Below, one piece after another: positions 1 to 7,985 of a stretch of 21,371 nucleotides of DNA (positions are counted from its first letter, which is position 1; the number at the start of each line of letters is the position of its first letter). The stretch comes from an uncultured Bacillus sp. (GTDB taxonomy: Bacteria > Bacillota > Bacilli > Bacillales_B > DSM-18226). The translations under genes and the position numbers were made by a program. The DNA lies in the NCBI RefSeq assembly GCF_946478885.1, contig NZ_CAMLDX010000061.1, forward strand, positions 1 to 21,371. The letters run 5' to 3'. The notes under the pieces are model-generated. The model was given only the letters and a program-made list of their open reading frames with translations. It was not told the origin of the DNA and did not search any database.

Positions 1-323
1 GTAAAAAACTATTTTCATAAATGAAGTGATATCAAGGCACAACATAAGAAATAGTTTCTACTGTTAAAATATTATATCATGGATAATAAAAAATTATAAA
101 GTATCAAAACTAAATTGTTAACTAAACACTTTGGTTTTGATACTCTCTGTTTAAAAGATAAGAAGAAAGCGGAATAAACTATACTTATTAGAAGAAACTA
201 GCGAAAATAATGAACCCCATCCTACGCGGTTGGGAAAATGACTTTTCGAAATTCTGTGCAAGTGAAGCAAGAAAGATACTCGAATAGGTCCCATTTAAAT
301 GATAGGGTTGGGGCCTATCTTAT
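1..323. other. Gene-poor left edge with an inverted repeat and a hairpin
   Basis: I see no supportable gene here. Two structures stand out. An 11-bp perfect inverted repeat has arms at 100-110 (AGTATCAAAAC) and 134-144 (GTTTTGATACT) around an AT-rich 23-nt loop. A second hairpin pairs 284-292 with 310-318 (ATAGGTCCC / GGGGCCTAT, one wobble). It is followed by only a weak U-rich stretch, so it is at best a poor terminator. It lies directly downstream of the possible minus-strand peptide at 324-497. The upstream gene is outside the window, so the purpose of the first repeat cannot be judged. Confidence 0.4.
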
Positions 324-497
324 TTAATGTATACCAAAGATCATTGCAATTCCTGAAAAAAAGAATATGATCATTGGAAACCTCACTACACAAAGAACAC
401 CTCGTTTTCCATATTTCAGCAGAAGGAAAAGTCTTTGTTCGTTATAGGGGTCTCCTATTATGACAAATATTAGGAACACAATGAATAGAGCATTCAT
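324..497 (-). CDS. Possible small membrane peptide, 57 aa
   Basis: A 57-codon reading frame starts at ATG (495-497) and stops at TAA (324-326). The product is hydrophobic at both ends, with segments near residues 3-14 (ALFIVFLIFVII) and 41-56 (FPMIIFFFSGIAMIFG). They flank a basic middle that includes RLFLLLKYGKRG. This is the expected pattern for a small two-span membrane protein. No good Shine-Dalgarno sequence precedes the ATG, and a hairpin lies just past the stop. I do not recognise a family. Composition makes it more convincing than a chance frame, but the missing ribosome site keeps it uncertain. Confidence 0.4.
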   Translation of the reverse strand: MNALFIVFLIFVIIGDPYNEQRLFLLLKYGKRGVLCVVRFPMIIFFFSGIAMIFGIH

Positions 498-624
498 TAT
501 TTTCTACGGATGATTATTTCTTAAAAAAGTACATTCTTTATTCTTTTATAGATTGATACAGATAATCTGCGAGCGCCTCGTCCATACTAATTGTTAATAA
601 GTTTGAAATTTGGAGGTATAGAAC

Positions 625-951
625 ATGACCGTCTATCTTTACCAAACATTTGAGATTAAACAGGACAAGTTTAAAGAAGGAATGGAAAATCTTCAGGAAA
701 TAAAAAATTTCCGCAATGAAAACTACAGCCATAAAGTTGATATCTTGACCCCAGTATCTGGACAGGATCATACATATGCCATGCTTGTTGAATACGAAGG
801 GCTTGCAGAAATGGAACTGCAAAATAAAAAAATGTTTGAAGATGAGGAGTATACAAAGCTTATTGGGGAATTTTTTCTCGAAAATATTGTTCAAGGTAGT
901 ATGAATACACTATTGTATCGCTCAATGAGCGACATAAAGAAAAAGGAATAA
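625..951 (+). CDS. NIPSNAP-like small protein (dimeric alpha/beta-barrel type), 108 aa
   Basis: The ATG follows a clear TGGAGG ribosome site with about 8 nt spacing, and the frame ends just before a strong terminator, so it is probably a single-gene transcript. The protein begins with a beta strand (VYLYQTFEI) and an amphipathic helix rich in K and E. Then come a strand containing GQDHTYAMLVEYEGLAEME and a helix (FEDEEYTKLIGEFF). This order, with a central 'strand, slAE helix' unit, resembles the ferredoxin-like NIPSNAP and antibiotic-biosynthesis-monooxygenase folds. There is no signal peptide or membrane segment, so it should be cytoplasmic. The fold assignment is my inference from the pattern. 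No catalytic residue set is visible and no function is claimed. Confidence 0.8.
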   Translation: MTVYLYQTFEIKQDKFKEGMENLQEIKNFRNENYSHKVDILTPVSGQDHTYAMLVEYEGLAEMELQNKKMFEDEEYTKLIGEFFLENIVQGSMNTLLYRSMSDIKKKE

Positions 952-984
952 AAGGTTACTGTCCGGATGATCCTTCGGTTTAAG

Positions 985-1021
985 AAAAAAGTCGCATATC
1001 AAGATAATTGCGGCTTTTTTT
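985..1021 (+). terminator. Intrinsic terminator of the NIPSNAP-like gene
   Basis: A-rich arm then GTCGC (to 995) pairs with GCGGC followed by seven or more T (1010-1021). One G-T wobble and a 14-nt loop are present. It lies 33 nt after the stop at 951. Confidence 0.8.
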
Positions 1022-1439
1022 CTTGTGCATCCGGCATGGGCGATAACTTGTGGAGAAAGTCCATTACAGACTGGGCAGTAGGAATTGTTAGCAAATGGCA
1101 AGGATGTCTTTTGTGAAAAGGAAGCTAAAAAAGCTAGAGGAAATTCTCGAACGGATGAAATATATAAAAGATCTAGAGATCATCGCACACTCTAAAAATG
1201 GTTCAAAGAACTTGCAAAAAGAGAAGGGCTGCCCCAAAAGCAATGGTGTCAGACACACAAAACCGTATCTCGCATCAATCCTTACTGGATATTGATCAAT
1301 TGTGGACACCAGACATAAGGGGATAGCCCTTTTGGAATGAATTCTCAACGGCTGATTGATAAAATCGTATTCGAAGGGTTCACGTACCGTTTTGAAATTC
1401 CCGTTAGCTACTTGATTTCCTATCTTAAAAAGAACGTTT
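1022..1439. other. Gap between genes, mostly relic sequence
   Basis: No gene is supported here. The stretch contains the folded repeat at 1224-1332. On either side are short open frames on the plus strand (1095-1295 and 1337-1501), neither of which has a ribosome site. The first runs into the repeat and the second runs into the 3' end of the antisense permease. No clear terminator for the permease (stop at 1440) was found. Confidence 0.5.
1224..1332 (-). repeat. Folded MITE-like repeat, copy A
   Basis: About 109 bp bounded by AAGGGCT (1224-1230) and AGCCCTT (1326-1332). Inside are further paired arms: CCCC with GGGG beside the ends, GGTGTC with GACACC, and an apical stem near 1272-1297. Read on the minus strand it is clearly related to 14804-14924. 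The TIR-proximal 33 bases match at 25 positions and the central 26 bases at 19. The end sequence (GGGCTGCCCCAAAAGCA) looks like the inverted repeats of transposon families common in Bacillus. No transposase and no obvious target duplication are present, so it is a non-autonomous element or a structured intergenic repeat. Confidence 0.6.
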
Positions 1440-2786
1440 TTAGTGTTTTTTCCATACTATTTTTTGCATGGAAAGGGCCGTCAGTCCGATTAATACGGTA
1501 AATAACAGACTTATAAAGAAGCCCATTCGAATACTTTTTTCCCATAACGTACCACTTACAGCGGCGATAATCAGACACAATCCTGCAGTTGAAAGGAGTT
1601 TCCCTCCTAATTTCATTTCTAAATTTTTCACAGCAGAAAGAATGATAAAAGCCCAGTTGAACAAAATTAAAATTCCTGCTGCTGTTGTAATGTATTCATA
1701 AATTTTTCCTGGAAGCAGTAGAGCTGTAATAATGGAAACAATTAACCCAATGGTTGCCAAAATTAATGAAGGAAGCGGGAGTTGATTAAAATGCTTGAGT
1801 TTCTTCGAAAATAAAGCAGGGGCATCTCCGCTGTCTGCTAAAGTGGCTAAAAGGGTCGTCACGCCAAATAAGGATGCCGTCATCGTTGAAAAACCTGCTA
1901 AAATGATAGATGCATTGAAAACGTGCGGAAAAAAAGCGAAATGATATTGTTCTAAGGCTGTGACAAAAGGGCTTTCTTTCTCAGTAAATGCACCGTGAGC
2001 GACCATATAAATAGCAAGGACTAATGAAAGGACATAGATAATCACCAACACTATAAGCATATTAAGCCCTGCTTTAGACGCATCTTCTTTCTTTTCCAAT
2101 CTCATGGCCATTAAGCCAATGACCTCAATTCCTCCAAAGGCGTAAAAAGCATAAATTAAGGATGACCAAAAGCCTTTCCATTTTTCAGGAAACCATCCGG
2201 CAGCCGATGCAGGATAACCGGGGTGTTTAACATCTCCGTGTATCCAACCAAAGACAGCAGCTGCTGCAATGATGATAAACATGAGAATTGCAGCAGTTTT
2301 GATAATTGCCAATAGATTTTCCGCTTTATCAAACCCGGTATTCCCCGTTATTACTACAATAATAGAAAGAATCGCATATCCGGAGGCAAACCCCCATAGT
2401 GGGATATTAGGAAACCAGAATCTTGAAAGTATTGAAAGGGCAATTAACTGGCTTCCCATAATCAGAATATTGGAGCTCCAGTAATTCCAACCACAGCTAA
2501 AGCCGGCCCAGCGTCCATAGGCTTTGTCTGCATAGTAACAGAAGGAGCCGTCTTGTGGATCCTTCGCTGTCATTTTGGATAAGAAATAGTAAACGATATA
2601 GGTGCCAATCGCCGCTAAGACAAAGGAAAAAATGATCGATGGACCAGTAATTTTTATCCCGATAGATGTACCGAGAAAGAAGCCAGTCCCGATAGTACAG
2701 CCAACACCGATAAGTGACAGTTGCCACCATTTTAAATTTCCATCTTCTCCGCCTTTTCCCTTATTCAAGGGGATAAAAAAATCCAT
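1440..2786 (-). CDS. APC-family amino-acid permease, 448 aa
   Basis: Predicted secondary amino-acid transporter of the cytoplasmic membrane (APC superfamily). The N-terminus carries the family signature after a short cytoplasmic start: WWQLSLIGVGCTIGTGFFLG, the glycine-rich first membrane segment that lines the substrate path. About 12 hydrophobic segments follow, and the length is normal for the family. I start it at ATG 2784-2786 because GGAGG (2793-2797) sits 6 nt upstream; a longer frame exists but has no ribosome site. The protein resembles B. subtilis YvbW and YbxG-type permeases, so the substrate cannot be named. It is divergent from the MFS gene at 3099. No T-box motif was found in its leader. 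A likely promoter is at 2853-2882. Confidence 0.92.
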   Translation of the reverse strand: MDFFIPLNKGKGGEDGNLKWWQLSLIGVGCTIGTGFFLGTSIGIKITGPSIIFSFVLAAIGTYIVYYFLSKMTAKDPQDGSFCYYADKAYGRWAGFSCGWNYWSSNILIMGSQLIALSILSRFWFPNIPLWGFASGYAILSIIVVITGNTGFDKAENLLAIIKTAAILMFIIIAAAAVFGWIHGDVKHPGYPASAAGWFPEKWKGFWSSLIYAFYAFGGIEVIGLMAMRLEKKEDASKAGLNMLIVLVIIYVLSLVLAIYMVAHGAFTEKESPFVTALEQYHFAFFPHVFNASIILAGFSTMTASLFGVTTLLATLADSGDAPALFSKKLKHFNQLPLPSLILATIGLIVSIITALLLPGKIYEYITTAAGILILFNWAFIILSAVKNLEMKLGGKLLSTAGLCLIIAAVSGTLWEKSIRMGFFISLLFTVLIGLTALSMQKIVWKKH

Positions 2787-2852
2787 AGCACACCTCCTCG
2801 TATTTATCATTCGATCAGCGCTGGCTTTTTATGTAGGGAAACGTTAGCACAC

Positions 2853-2882
2853 AATATAGGTTTAAACGGTAATTTTTTGCAA
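2853..2882 (-). promoter_or_regulatory. Predicted sigma-A promoter of the permease
   Basis: Reading the minus strand, TTGCAA (2877-2882) is followed by an 18-nt spacer and TATATT (2853-2858), about 65 nt upstream of the start codon. The boxes are close to the sigma-A consensus; the spacer is one base longer than ideal. Confidence 0.5.
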
Positions 2883-2979
2883 ATATACTGAAAGGAGTCA
2901 TCATTTGTTCACTATTTCTTTCTTCTAGTCCCGAGAAGGTTTTCAATCGGGGGTGCACATTTTTAAAAAGATTATGGCT

Positions 2980-3007
2980 TCCTTTATCCTCAAGGTAGGA
3001 CAAAGGA
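2980..3007. promoter_or_regulatory. Dyad in the divergent permease/MFS intergenic region
   Basis: TCCTTTATCCT (2980-2990) and AGGACAAAGGA (2997-3007) form ten base pairs with one mismatch around a 6-nt loop. It lies between the divergent starts at 2786 and 3099, so it could be an operator for either gene or a leader hairpin. There is no T tract on either side, which argues against a terminator. The rest of this 312-bp intergenic stretch shows nothing else clear. Confidence 0.35.
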
Positions 3008-3098
3008 TAAACCTGCAGAAAACAGTTCATATTAAGATTGTTGTGATTTCTAAGTTCATTGGTACTTTGGAACAAATAAACTAAAAGGCGTGTGCTCT

Positions 3099-4358
3099 AT
3101 GGAACATATTGAAAACATTCTACCTATTGAATCAAAGAAATGTTCAACAACCAGCTCAAAGAACAAGCCTAGTAATCAAAAATGGGCGGTATTGTCAATC
3201 TCATCTATCCCGCTCGTCATGACACTCGGCAATTCTATGCTGATTCCAGTTCTGACCATGATGGAGCGACAGTTGGGAATCACATCGTTTCAAGCTAGTA
3301 TGATCATTACAGTCTATTCAGTTGTAGCCATTTTTTTTATTCCGATAGCAGGTTTATTGTCTGATCATATTGGTAGGAAAAAGGTCATCATTCCAAGTCT
3401 AATCATCACAGCTATCGGGGGGATGATTGCTGGCTGGGCAGGTTGGAAAATCGAACATCCATACTCGATGATATTAATAGGGCGGGTGTTGCAGGGGATT
3501 GGAGCTGCGGGGGCTTTCCCGATTGTGCTTCCTCTTGTTGGCGATATGTTTAAATCAGATGAAGATGTTAGCAGTTCATTAGGATTGATTGAAACTTCCA
3601 ATACATTAGGAAAAGTGTTAAGTCCAATATTAGGTTCTTTTTTGGCAGGAATGATCTGGTTTCTCCCTTTTCTTTCCATACCAGTTTTTTGTTTGATTTC
3701 GATCATACTCATGATATTTCTTGTGAAAACCCCAAATAAAAGGGAAGAACCACTCCCTTTTAAAACCTTTTTAAACAGCATAAAAGAAATATTTAAAAAT
3801 AACTGGAAATGGCTTATTGCCGTTTTTCTTGCAGGGATCATTTTGATGTTTGTTCTTTTTGCAGTTTTATTTTATTTATCAGATATTCTGGAGAAAGTCT
3901 ATAATATTAAAGAAGTAAAAAAAGGTCTTTTGCTGGCCGTTCCGCTGGGTGGGCTCTGCCTATCCTCTTATATAACCGGTAAATTAATAAAAGAAAATAA
4001 AATATTAATGAAATGGCTGACCTTTGGCGGAATTTTGGGTCTGGCTGTTTCAATGGTGATACTGGGCTTTTCTCATTCCTTGTGGTTTAAGATTACATTG
4101 TTTGTCATAAGCGGTATTGGTATTGGAATAGGGCTGCCGTGTCTCGATGCCTTAATAACCTCAGGAATCGAAAAGGAAGAACGCGGCACGGTATCTTCTA
4201 TTTATAGCTCCATGCGCTTTATTGGTGTAGCATCAGGACCACCTGCAATGGCAGTTATGATGAAATATGCAGGGAATGTCCTTTTCTATATTCTTTGTGC
4301 GTTGAGTGTTATTGCGGCCGTGGCAACACTTAAGGCGATTAAACCTGACAAAGAATAA
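3099..4358 (+). CDS. MFS transporter, probable DHA1-type drug/metabolite exporter, 419 aa
   Basis: A twelve-segment major facilitator protein of normal length. After a polar 27-residue N-terminus the first membrane segment begins near LVMTLGNSMLIPVLTMM. The loop between segments 2 and 3 carries the MFS motif A (GLLSDHIGRKK, residues 85-95). LGxxLAG-like glycines follow in segment 5. This layout fits proton-coupled efflux of the drug:H+ antiporter-1 group (Bmr/Blt relatives); substrate unknown. ATG 3099 is chosen over GTG 3090 because AAAAGG (3083-3088) is 10 nt away from the ATG but only 1 nt from the GTG. It converges on the LysE-type gene with 32 nt between stops and no visible terminator. 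Confidence 0.9.
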   Translation: MEHIENILPIESKKCSTTSSKNKPSNQKWAVLSISSIPLVMTLGNSMLIPVLTMMERQLGITSFQASMIITVYSVVAIFFIPIAGLLSDHIGRKKVIIPSLIITAIGGMIAGWAGWKIEHPYSMILIGRVLQGIGAAGAFPIVLPLVGDMFKSDEDVSSSLGLIETSNTLGKVLSPILGSFLAGMIWFLPFLSIPVFCLISIILMIFLVKTPNKREEPLPFKTFLNSIKEIFKNNWKWLIAVFLAGIILMFVLFAVLFYLSDILEKVYNIKEVKKGLLLAVPLGGLCLSSYITGKLIKENKILMKWLTFGGILGLAVSMVILGFSHSLWFKITLFVISGIGIGIGLPCLDALITSGIEKEERGTVSSIYSSMRFIGVASGPPAMAVMMKYAGNVLFYILCALSVIAAVATLKAIKPDKE

Positions 4359-4390
4359 AAGGATTGGACAGCTTGATGTAAACCTGATGA

Positions 4391-5020
4391 TTAAATGAAA
4401 TACAATTGTTTAACGGCCTGGATAGCAAAATAGATGCCAAATCCTATAAGAGACAGCCCTGATAATCGCGAAATGAAGATCAGGGCAGTTTTGGTTAAAA
4501 TTCTGCGAAAACTGCTTGAAACAAGTGCCATTGAAAAATCCCAGCATAAAATACCGATAAAAATCGCTGAACTGTATTGTAGAACCAGTTGTAAATCATA
4601 TTTCTCCACTGTCTTTGCAAGAACAGATCCGTAAATTCCAAGCCAAAATAATATGGTTAATGGGTTTGATATGGACATAAAAAAGCCGGATAAAAATGAG
4701 GTGATCGGTGAATCCTTTGACCTTTTTCCATCTAGTTCAAGCTTTCCGGCGCTTATGATGCCTTCAATCCCCGTATATGTCAGTACAAAAAATCCAAAAA
4801 GCCATAAGAATGTTTTCATGAAAGGAATTTCTAAAAAATGAACAACCCCGAAAAAGACGAGCATCATATAGACTGCATCTGCCAACAATGCTCCACATCC
4901 TAAAATCCAAGCATGCCAAAAACCCTGTTTGATTCCTTTATCTAGCTGTGCAGCATTTATGGGTCCGATAGGTGCTGCTAATGATAGTCCTAATAAAAAG
5001 TAGCTGAAAAAAATATTCAA
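4391..5020 (-). CDS. LysE/RhtB-family amino-acid exporter, 209 aa, TTG start
   Basis: A six-segment membrane protein of the LysE translocator family, which exports amino acids or related metabolites using the proton motive force. The N-terminal family signature is plain: LGLSLAAPIGPINAAQLDKG, with the conserved aPIGP turn. A later SNPLTILFWLGIYG matches the second conserved half. Length (209) is typical. The start is TTG at 5018-5020: the minus strand reads GAGGTGAT, then six bases, then TTG, and no ATG is available. B. subtilis YrhP is a comparable protein, but I do not assign a symbol. It converges with the MFS gene and is divergent from the glycosylation cassette. Confidence 0.9.
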   Translation of the reverse strand: MNIFFSYFLLGLSLAAPIGPINAAQLDKGIKQGFWHAWILGCGALLADAVYMMLVFFGVVHFLEIPFMKTFLWLFGFFVLTYTGIEGIISAGKLELDGKRSKDSPITSFLSGFFMSISNPLTILFWLGIYGSVLAKTVEKYDLQLVLQYSSAIFIGILCWDFSMALVSSSFRRILTKTALIFISRLSGLSLIGFGIYFAIQAVKQLYFI

Positions 5021-5249
5021 ATCGGTATCACCTCATTGTTGAGCTCTGTTTTTAATGTATTCAAACAGGTGACCTTGTACCACTTATTTCGAGTAAAATA
5101 AGCCATCTGTTCTGTTTCATTCATAATGGAATGAATGCATGTTCAAGGAAGACACCACTGATTAAGCAATGGAGGAATATTTTCCTTGAATTGGTACAAC
5201 CTAAAACTGTTTCGTTTTCAAAAGAATCGAGTGGTATGAGGTGTCGGTT

Positions 5250-6929
5250 TTGCTTTCACAAAACAAAAATAAAGAGCAGCGTTCCATCATGTTCGCCCTT
5301 CTCGCCATCGTGATCTTTGTATCTCCTTTGTTTATATTAGGAGAACATGCTCACATTCGTGTTCATGATAATTTAGACTCTAATCTGGCCTGGTATAAAG
5401 TTCTTGCAGAAAGCGGTCAGATTATGGGTCCAATTAATGGGAAGATTGACCAGATTATCAACGGGCATTTATCACGAAATGTCTTTGGAACTGAATTTAG
5501 TCTCATCGTTTGGCTATATGTCTGGTTTCCGACCATGATGGCCTATGCCATAAGTCAGAGTATCACTAGGGTTATCGCTTTCTTTGGAATGTATCTTCTT
5601 CTAAGAGATCATTTTCTAAAAGGAGAGGGCTGGAACATTATTAACTTAGGAACGTCGCTTGCCTTAGCATTTACTCCGTTCTGGCCTTCCGGGATGTTGA
5701 GTACTCTTGGAATGCCACTTGCATTATGGGCCTTTTTAAATATCCGAAATGGTGAAAGATCATGGAAGAACTATTTGGTTTTCACTCTGCTGCCTTTCTA
5801 TTCAAGCATTGTATTGGGGTTCTTTTTTTTCCTCAGCGCCATGGGGATTTTCTGGTTAATAGATGTCTTTAGAGGCAAAGGGTGGAACCTCCGCTTTCTT
5901 CTCTCTATTGCTTATATGACAATGGTTTATTTATTGGTTGAATACAGACTGGTTTACTCCTTTTTATTCGATGATGAACCAAACAGCAGAGATGAATACT
6001 TTCATGCGAGATTAACCTTTTGGCACTCTATTCGTCTGACTATGAAGAATTTTATCTTCGGCCACCATCATGCCGCGACCATCCATACTCTTGTCATTCT
6101 GCCTGTTATGTTTCTTGCATTTTATTTGGTTTACAAGGAACGGCTTTGGAAACAGGAGAAGCAATTTGTCTTTTTATTCATTCTTAATTTTGTCCTATCT
6201 ATTTGGTATGCTTTTTGGTTCTACAAAGGCTGGCTGCCATTGACAAAACAGTTTCATTTTCTGGATACCTTTAATTTTGCTCGATATCACTTTTTAAGGC
6301 CGCTAGTTATTTATGTTTTGTTTGCCCTGTCACTAAAAATATTCATCCAACAAGGAACTATATGGAGAAAATCTGTTCCTATCCTGCTTGTAGCACAGCT
6401 TTTAGTAGCCTCTTTTTTCAATGAAGAAATCCTGTTTCACAATAAACCGACAGTAAAAGAATTTTATGCCGAAGAGCAGTTTCGGGAAATAAAAGATTAC
6501 ATAGGTTTGCCGCAAAAGGATTATAGAGTGGCAAGCATCGGATTACATCCGGCAATCGCACAATATAACGGATTTTATACACTTGATACGTATAATAATT
6601 TTTATCCTTTAAGCTATAAAAATGAGTTTCGCAAAATTATTGAGAAAGAGCTGGAAAAAAATAAGACGATCCGTACCTATTTTGATGAATGGGGAGGCCG
6701 TTGCTATCTATTTACAGCTGAATTGGGCAAACATTATATGTTTAAGAAAAACACGAAAAGGAAACTGGAAAATCTTGAACTCAATATGGAACCCTTAAAA
6801 AAGATGGGTGGAAGATATATTTTTTCCAGCATTCCAATTAAGAATGCGGCAGAAAATAATTTGATTTTGGAAAACATCTTTGACTCTGAAAGTTCTGTAT
6901 GGACCATTTATCTTTATAAAACAATCTAG
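5250..6929 (+). CDS. ykoS: YkoS-like polytopic membrane protein (probable GT-C-type glycosyltransferase), 559 aa
   Basis: First gene of a three-gene cassette. It has about eleven hydrophobic segments over residues 13-395, then a soluble C-terminal part of about 160 residues. An early extracytoplasmic loop contains HIRVHDNLDSNLAWYK, an acidic D/N-rich motif like the first loop of GT-C and YfhO enzymes. Family resemblance is to B. subtilis YkoS, and the next gene resembles YkoT, which supports the name. The likely role is to transfer a sugar from a polyprenyl carrier to a cell-surface acceptor, which is inference. I start at TTG 5250 because GAGGTG (5238-5243) is 6 nt upstream; GTG 5241 would overlap that site. 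Upstream, TTCATTC/GAATGAA form a 7-bp dyad near 5117-5136. Confidence 0.85.
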   Translation: MLSQNKNKEQRSIMFALLAIVIFVSPLFILGEHAHIRVHDNLDSNLAWYKVLAESGQIMGPINGKIDQIINGHLSRNVFGTEFSLIVWLYVWFPTMMAYAISQSITRVIAFFGMYLLLRDHFLKGEGWNIINLGTSLALAFTPFWPSGMLSTLGMPLALWAFLNIRNGERSWKNYLVFTLLPFYSSIVLGFFFFLSAMGIFWLIDVFRGKGWNLRFLLSIAYMTMVYLLVEYRLVYSFLFDDEPNSRDEYFHARLTFWHSIRLTMKNFIFGHHHAATIHTLVILPVMFLAFYLVYKERLWKQEKQFVFLFILNFVLSIWYAFWFYKGWLPLTKQFHFLDTFNFARYHFLRPLVIYVLFALSLKIFIQQGTIWRKSVPILLVAQLLVASFFNEEILFHNKPTVKEFYAEEQFREIKDYIGLPQKDYRVASIGLHPAIAQYNGFYTLDTYNNFYPLSYKNEFRKIIEKELEKNKTIRTYFDEWGGRCYLFTAELGKHYMFKKNTKRKLENLELNMEPLKKMGGRYIFSSIPIKNAAENNLILENIFDSESSVWTIYLYKTI

Positions 6930-6947
6930 CATTCAGGAGGAAACAGC

Positions 6948-7985
6948 ATGGAAAACCCAGTGCTTACAATTGTCGTTCCCTGTTATAACGAGGAGGAAGT
7001 TCTGCCGGAGACCATAGGACAGCTCGCTCACTATGTAAGAGAACTGAAAGCTGAAGGTCTTGTATCAGAAAAAAGCAGATTATTATTTGTTGATGACGGA
7101 AGCCAGGATCGAACATGGCAGATCATATACAAAAATAGCCTTGTTGATGAGATGGTACGCGGGTTAAAGCTGTCGCGGAATGTCGGACATCAAAATGCTC
7201 TGCTTGCCGGCTTATTCACGGCAAAAAAAGCATCAGACTGTGTCATTTCGCTTGATGCTGACCTTCAGGACGATATATCTGTAATCAAGGAATTTATTCA
7301 GAAATACCTTCATGGTTATGAGATCGTTTATGGGGTCAGAAGAAGGCGTGATAGTGATAGTTTTTTTAAAAAGCACACGGCTCAGGGCTTTTACCTGCTT
7401 ATGAGGAAAATGGGAGTAAATCTCATTTACAATCATGCCGATTTTCGGCTCATGAGTAAACGGGCGCTTGAGGCACTGGAATGTTTCGAAGAGGTGAATT
7501 TGTTTTTGCGGGGAATTGTGCCATTAATCGGCTTTAAATCAACGAGTGTATTTTATGATAGAAAAGAAAGGCCTGCAGGTGAAACAAAATATCCTTTGAA
7601 AAAAATGCTGGCATTTTCATTCGAAGGAATTACTTCTTTCTCGGTCACACCTATCCGTTTGGTCCTGCTGCTTGGCTTTATGTTTTTCTTTGTTAGTCTT
7701 TTATTTGGCTCTTATTTTCTTTGCTTAAAATTGTTGGGGGAAACTGAAATTGGCTGGACATCGCTTATCATCTCCATTTGGCTGATTGGTGGCCTGCAGC
7801 TGATTGCTATTGGCTTGGTAGGAGAGTATGTGGGAAAAATTTATAAGGAATCGAAGAGACGGCCAAAATTTATTGTTGATATAGATACCTTTAACATGCC
7901 TGCACCACGCCATCTTATGAACACTGGAGGCAATGAAATTGAACTCTATCACACTGATTTTGGAAAACTATCTGAAACGAACTAA
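6948..7985 (+). CDS. ykoT: GtrB/DPM-type polyprenyl-phosphate glycosyltransferase (YkoT-like), 345 aa
   Basis: Family 2 glycosyltransferase that loads a sugar from a nucleotide donor onto undecaprenyl phosphate at the inner face of the membrane. The GT-A domain begins LTIVVPCYNEEEVLPETI. It has the donor site LFVDDGSQDRTW (46-57), the metal-binding stretch DADLQDD (103-109) and the family motif RPAGETKY (208-215). Two C-terminal membrane segments lie near 237-262 and 270-293, as in GtrB and CsbB. The ribosome site CAGGAGG precedes the ATG well. It starts 18 nt after the YkoS-like gene and overlaps the GtrA-like gene, so the three are almost surely co-transcribed and co-translated. The sugar cannot be told from sequence. 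Confidence 0.92.
   Translation: MENPVLTIVVPCYNEEEVLPETIGQLAHYVRELKAEGLVSEKSRLLFVDDGSQDRTWQIIYKNSLVDEMVRGLKLSRNVGHQNALLAGLFTAKKASDCVISLDADLQDDISVIKEFIQKYLHGYEIVYGVRRRRDSDSFFKKHTAQGFYLLMRKMGVNLIYNHADFRLMSKRALEALECFEEVNLFLRGIVPLIGFKSTSVFYDRKERPAGETKYPLKKMLAFSFEGITSFSVTPIRLVLLLGFMFFFVSLLFGSYFLCLKLLGETEIGWTSLIISIWLIGGLQLIAIGLVGEYVGKIYKESKRRPKFIVDIDTFNMPAPRHLMNTGGNEIELYHTDFGKLSETN

Noticed and set aside
1095..1295. 66-codon lysine-rich plus-strand frame
   Set aside because: No ribosome site, and its last third lies inside the folded repeat; it may be a decayed gene but nothing supports expression.
1337..1501. 54-codon plus-strand frame starting beside the repeat
   Set aside because: No ribosome site, and it runs about 60 nt into the 3' end of the antisense permease gene.
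2815..3075. 86-codon minus-strand frame in the permease leader
   Set aside because: It crosses the predicted promoter and the dyad, has no ribosome site, and its composition is not protein-like.
2787..3098. T-box or other amino-acid riboswitch before the permease
   Set aside because: No TGGNACCGCG-type motif or antiterminator pair was found on the minus strand.
5131..5313. 60-codon plus-strand frame rich in Cys, Ser and Lys
   Set aside because: It overlaps the ribosome site and first codons of the YkoS-like gene in another frame and has no own start signal.
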